From contig JAIOPV010000193.1 in NCBI GenBank assembly GCA_021413735.1, positions 1 through 64,000 on the forward strand: a stretch of 64,000 nt of DNA, read 5' to 3'. Each line of letters starts with the position of its first letter. Position 1 is the first letter of the stretch. A program made the translations under genes and the position numbers. Origin of the DNA: Planctomycetota bacterium (GTDB lineage Bacteria > Planctomycetota > Planctomycetia > Gemmatales > Gemmataceae). The notes beneath the pieces are model-generated. The model was not told the origin of the DNA and made no database searches. It worked only from the letters and a program-made list of their open reading frames with translations. This document shows positions 60,738 through 64,000 of the stretch, in pieces.

Positions 60738-61324
60738 TTACAGCCCAAGAATTGAGGCGAGGTGGGCCACCGACTCCTCGCGAAGCCCCTGCGTGTGCTT
60801 GACCTTTGCTTTGGGTCCGGGAATCCTAACCACGATCCGCTTCAGGCGGTTGTCGAAGTAGAAGGGGTGATCGATCTGCTGGCCGGGGAAGCGACTCGGC
60901 AGCCGCTTGTGCCAGCTTTCCGGCGGCCCCCAGGCAAACCAAACGATCGGCGGCCATTCGGACTCGGTGTCGCAGGATAGCGGTGCCCGGACACAAGAGT
61001 ACGCCTCAACCGCGTCATTGAGCTTCTTGTTGCAGAGATAGAACAGGTTCCAGACGCGGACGAATGCCCGCTGGGAATCTCGACGCCCGCTCTTTCGAAG
61101 GCGGACCGAAAACGATACCGGACCGTGGGCAGAAGCTGATCCGTCCCCAACGCGATCGGTGCGAGGCGGTCGAACACCGTTCCGTTGGCCGTGCCGGGGG
61201 GGGTCCCGATGATCGCCGCGACGCAGGTATCGCAGTCGCCGGGTTCTTCGTCGTCCAGGTAAATCCGGGTGTCGAGCCTGAACTGGGAGCCCTCGTGCAC
61301 TCGGAAGTGTGCGAAAAAGGACAT
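60738..61324 (-). pseudogene. hypothetical gene with a single frameshift
   Basis: From ATG 61324 (GGAGG seven bases upstream) one frame gives MSFFAHFRVHEGSQFRLDTR, CDTCVAAIIGTPPGTANGTV and YRFRSAFERAG. At about 61085 the protein-like sequence moves to another frame: DSQRAFVRVWNLFYLCNKKL, WPPIVWFAWGPPESWHKRLP and FYFDNRLKRIVVRIPGPKAK, ending at TAA 60738-60740. One base change restores about 195 residues. Mutation or sequencing error. Function unknown. Confidence 0.65.
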
Positions 61325-61361
61325 GGCCGATCCTCCGGCCGTCATTTTACCCGATCACGGT

Positions 61362-61652
61362 CTACTCCTTTGGCATCACGTTCTCGACCTCGATCCCGGT
61401 GATGACCGGCTCGCCCGTCGGACGAGCAGTGCACCGAGTGCGCCAATCACCGAACTCGGGCGGTCGGCCGGAGAGGCCCTGGCAAAGAACGGTGGCGGTC
61501 GCATCGCCGGTCCAACCGCTGCCTGCGTCAGTCACCTCGATACGCGTAGGTAAGCCGATATCGGTTGCTCGCTCCGGTCCGACACACTGACGTTAGTAAC
61601 TCTCTTCGTCGCGAGCGTATTGAGGGACCCTCAGCTCGAAAACCTCTTGCAT
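61362..61652 (-). pseudogene. small gene with in-frame TAA
   Basis: ATG 61652 after GGAGAAGGAATGTTG opens MQEVFELRVPQYARDEESY, then TAA at 61593-61595, then the same frame continues RQCVGPERATDIGLPTRIEV, TDAGSGWTGDATATVLCQGL and WRTRCTARPTGEPVITGIEV to TAG 61362-61364. Both halves look protein-coding, so a nonsense mutation in a gene of about 96 residues is likely. The 3' neighbour is also broken. Confidence 0.6.
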
Positions 61653-61744
61653 CAACATTCCTTCTCCGTCATTCTCCGACGCACGCTCGCGGGTCGTTTG
61701 GTAGTATCAGGACGACTCAGCCTCAAGCTGAAAGACATGCCCGT

Positions 61745-62299
61745 TTGACGACACCCACCCAACATGATCTTGAGGCGTTTGCTCGCCGCACAGAAATTGC
61801 CCAGCGATTCCAGCGGGAATACGACGAAGCCTGTCTCCTCACTACATCCGCGTTCGGCCCTGGCTGGGAACCCTGCGGCCGACACTTCCTCGTGGACAAG
61901 GATGAAGAGGACCGCGTTCGACGCGAAGGCGGTCTGATGCAACCCGCGACCACGGTGTACTCAGCACGCAAAGACGGGATAAAGCGACACTTCACCGTGA
62001 GCGACGGGGTGTCAAGTGAGGTTGCGAGCGTGGAGGAAGGTTTCGGTGCAATGCTCCACGAGAACCACCCCACTAGAACCTTTGAGCATAAAGGTGCCTG
62101 CATTCCATGCGGTCGGTATTCGCTCTTTTGGGCGGGTTACGAACTCTACAAGCCGCAATCCGCAGAAGCCCTTGCCGCCGCTCGTGAGAAGCGCGAAGCG
62201 AAGGCGGTGGAAAAGGAAGCCGAGGGCAACCTCTTCGCGGACCTCGTCCGGGCCGAAGGATATGTTCCCAAACGCGGACGCCGCAGTGGGCCAAGCTGA
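61745..62299 (+). CDS. hypothetical protein with Cys motifs
   Basis: 184 residues if TTG 61745 is the start (LTTPTQHDLEAFARRTEIAQ). The frame is open back to an ATG at 61565, but the extra 60 residues read as non-coding. FQREYDEACLLTTSAFGPGW, PCGRHFLVDKDEEDRVRREG, then KGACIPCGRYSLFWAGYELY and a charged tail with FADLVRAEGYVPKRGRR. Paired Cys suggest a small metal site. No family recognised. Confidence 0.55.
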   Translation: MTTPTQHDLEAFARRTEIAQRFQREYDEACLLTTSAFGPGWEPCGRHFLVDKDEEDRVRREGGLMQPATTVYSARKDGIKRHFTVSDGVSSEVASVEEGFGAMLHENHPTRTFEHKGACIPCGRYSLFWAGYELYKPQSAEALAAAREKREAKAVEKEAEGNLFADLVRAEGYVPKRGRRSGPS

Positions 62300-62316
62300 C
62301 GCGAGATAAGGAGGAG

Positions 62317-62649
62317 TTATCGGCGGTTGCCGCGTTTGGCTTCCAGGGTGGCGACCTGCTGGCGGATGTCGTGCTGGGACATCTCGAACTCGTCGCCGCC
62401 CAGGCGGCCAATCACCGGAAACTTAAAATCCTGGTAGAACTTCAGAGCTTGCTCGTCGTTACCTAGTGCATCGGTCAACAAAGCCAAAGCTAACTGTGCG
62501 GGTCCAGATCCGCTGTACCCAAAGTTGAAGCAGTCCGGGCTGTGATTACGAAGGTCGTAGCGTGGATCAAGCGGTTCCTAGCCTCCCTCCGCGTCGAGGA
62601 CCGTGACGGTGACGCCGTCGTCCGTGCGTGTTCCGATGTAGCGTTTCAT
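62317..62649 (-). pseudogene. DUF6166-like gene with in-frame TAG
   Basis: ATG 62649 after GGAGGCAGT gives MKRYIGTRTDDGVTVTVLDA and EGG, then TAG at 62578-62580, then EPLDPRYDLRNHSPDCFNFG, YSGSGPAQLALALLTDALGN and ALKFYQDFKFPVIGRL, ending at TAA 62317-62319. The order (RYIG...DLRNHSPD.F..GY.GSGPAQLALALL) is that of short DUF6166-type proteins common on mobile elements. All is in one frame except for the stop at codon 24, so this is a recent nonsense mutation or, less likely, read-through. Confidence 0.75.
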
Positions 62650-62888
62650 ACTGCCTCCTAACTATTCCCCCTTCATCCACTGTTCGCGTGCTTTCCACGC
62701 ATCGCGATCACGAATATCGTGTGTTCCCAGGACTCGCAAGCACTTTTGTTGTGCCCACATCCGCTGAGGTCTCCTGAATTCCCGACGCGGTCCCGGTTGG
62801 CTTGAGTCCCTATTTCGTTTTGGTTCTTGCGCGAGTTGCGAAGGAGGATTATCAATCTCGGGTTGCAACTGTCTGACACGTCCTGGTG
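62650..62888. other. intergenic region
   Basis: About 240 bp between a minus-strand pseudogene and the plus-strand methyltransferase. A minus-strand frame ending WAQQKCLRVLGTHDIRDRDA is open here but runs antisense into the methyltransferase start and has no clear start. Promoters for both neighbours must lie here. Confidence 0.35.
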
Positions 62889-64000
62889 ATGGCCGCGAAA
62901 CCTTCCAAAACTCAACCCTCTCTCCCCGGATTCGACGAACCGCTTGAAACGCCCCAAGCGATCCCCGAAACCACAATTCCCCAGGAACCTCGACCAGCAG
63001 TTGCCGGTCCCGCAGATTCCCAGTCCTCATTTGCACAACGAGTCGGTGAGCGGCCTCGACGCCGACTAACCTTCGCCGAGCGGGTCAAGATTGCTCAAAC
63101 TGCCCTGTTCGGCGCTGGCGGTGCCGAACCGCCGCTTCCCCCGGCCCCAACCACCCCGACCAAGCACCCGACAGAACTGCCACCAGATCAGGCGACTCTC
63201 GCGACAGGCGAGAAAGGGAGAGCTCGCGATATCCTTGCGGCAATCAGAACTCTGCAACAGGTCGAGCAGCGTAGCACTCCCGCGACACTGGAAGAACGCG
63301 ACACCCTGGCTCGCTTCGCAGGATTTGGCCCGGTCGCGTTGTCGCTCTTTCCCAACCCCGCGACCGGCGGCTACAAGGACGAGTCCTGGAAATTGCTGGG
63401 TGACGAGTTGCAATCGCTGCTCACGCCCGAGGAGTATGCCAGCGCCAAGCGAACCACCTTCAATGCCTTTTACACCTCTCCCGTGGTGATGGATGCGATG
63501 CACGTGGCCCTGACACGGTTCGGCGTGCCCGACAATGCCTTTGTGCTGGAACCCGGATGTGGAATCGGACGATTCATGCGGCCCGGGAAATGTTACCTGG
63601 GTGTCGAGCAGGATCGCATCTCGGGCCGGATCGCAAGAGCACTTCACCCTGAGCAGGACATCCGGATCGAGGAGTTCCAGAAAACGCAGTTACCGGAACT
63701 CGACGCGGTGATCGGCAACGTTCCGTTCGCCAACATCTCGCTCGACCACCAGGGCCAGAAATTCGCGCTGCACGACTACTTCTTCGCCAAATCCGTTGAC
63801 TCGCTCGTGCCTGGCGGCATTCTGGCACTCGTCACCTCGCACTTTACCCTCGACAAGCAAAACGCTGCGATCCGCGACTACCTTGCCGCCAGGGCCGACT
63901 TCCTCGGTGCGATTCGATTGCCTTCGGATGCGTTCAAACGCGAAGGCACGGCCGTTGTGACCGACATTGTCTTCTTGCGAAAGCGAGCACCCAACGAACC
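62889..64000 (+). CDS. N6-adenine DNA methyltransferase-type protein (partial, runs off window)
   Basis: ATG 62889 opens 370 codons without stop to the window edge. Residues 1-110 are polar and Pro-rich. About 110-200 resemble the start of large phage/plasmid methylase-helicases (LARFAGFGPVALSLFP, LTPEEYASAKRTTFNAFYTS). Motif I VLEPGCGIGRFM lies at 219-230 and the catalytic NVPF (variant of NPPF/Y) at 277-280, then DYFFAKSVDSLVPGGILALV. Such proteins methylate adenine and often carry a SNF2-like helicase further on; they may protect plasmid DNA on entry into a host. The C-terminal part is outside the window. Confidence 0.88.
   Translation, partial: MAAKPSKTQPSLPGFDEPLETPQAIPETTIPQEPRPAVAGPADSQSSFAQRVGERPRRRLTFAERVKIAQTALFGAGGAEPPLPPAPTTPTKHPTELPPDQATLATGEKGRARDILAAIRTLQQVEQRSTPATLEERDTLARFAGFGPVALSLFPNPATGGYKDESWKLLGDELQSLLTPEEYASAKRTTFNAFYTSPVVMDAMHVALTRFGVPDNAFVLEPGCGIGRFMRPGKCYLGVEQDRISGRIARALHPEQDIRIEEFQKTQLPELDAVIGNVPFANISLDHQGQKFALHDYFFAKSVDSLVPGGILALVTSHFTLDKQNAAIRDYLAARADFLGAIRLPSDAFKREGTAVVTDIVFLRKRAPNE

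Noticed and set aside
60738-62649. Alternative genetic code explaining the in-frame TAG and TAA
   Set aside because: Intact genes in the window use TAA, TAG and TGA as normal stops, two different stops are involved, and a frameshift affects the gene next to them. Decay is the simpler reading.
62662-63036. Minus-strand frame overlapping the methyltransferase start as a gene
   Set aside because: It has no plausible start outside the methyltransferase coding region and no family feature. The plus-strand frame is firmly supported by motifs.
1-64000. CRISPR array
   Set aside because: Repeats found are iterons, IS ends, leader elements and short word clusters. None has regular repeat-spacer spacing, and no cas genes are present.

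Overview
The window looks like accessory DNA of a planctomycete, most likely a Gemmataceae-type bacterium. The evidence is a DUF1559 protein with a pilin-like N-terminus, a WD40-repeat remnant, a cysteine-rich tail of the kind found beside planctomycete metal-efflux genes, and GC-rich coding DNA. A RepA/ParA replicon with iterons, a MobF relaxase, an ArdC-type antirestriction gene, three toxin-antitoxin pairs and many broken genes point to a large conjugative plasmid or an integrated derivative. No rRNA, tRNA or CRISPR array was seen.

Layout. 1-7.4 kb: metal-binding, PepSY, DUF1559 and lipoprotein genes on the plus strand, then a WD40 pseudogene, a Tat-exported zinc protease and small genes on the minus strand. 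7.6-19.7 kb: an island of two convergent operons. The plus operon encodes a KOW/ribbon protein, an HTH-HerA ATPase, an Hsp90-like ATPase, an unknown protein and a membrane-HAD phosphatase fusion. The minus operon encodes a second GHKL ATPase, a radical-SAM paralogue lacking its cysteines and an intact radical-SAM protein. A Gp37/Gp68-type gene follows. I do not recognise this set as a named system; it resembles defence or nucleic-acid-modification loci. 20-24 kb: a decayed membrane-protein gene, four iterons, repA, a small partition-type gene, parA and a repeat-rich upstream site. 24-34.4 kb: sbcD remnant, a Roco (LRR-Roc-COR) gene split by a 1,474-bp IS with a 6-bp target duplication, orphan AbrB-type gene, vapBC coupled to a tyrosine recombinase, frameshifted glycosyltransferase.

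34.5-51.2 kb: an HTH gene and small hypotheticals, a recombinase fragment, the MobF relaxase, then an almost entirely minus-strand block of small genes (Phd/RelE, GP88-like protein, ParDE, ArdC and others). Several are preceded by copies of one family of strongly hairpinned sequence. By position and content this resembles a plasmid leading region, and the hairpins could be structured leaders or single-strand promoters. 51.3-55 kb: IS630 and IS4 relics, a possible PD-(D/E)XK nuclease and a ParB fragment joined to a truncated hairpin leader. 55-60.2 kb: a secreted repeat protein and a five-gene plus-strand cluster ending in a protein with a phospholipase-A2-like motif and a long hydrophobic region. 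60-62.7 kb: minus-strand genes broken by a frameshift and by in-frame TAA and TAG codons. From 62.9 kb a large N6-adenine methyltransferase-type gene runs off the window.

Functional calls rest on motif reading alone; no database search was run.
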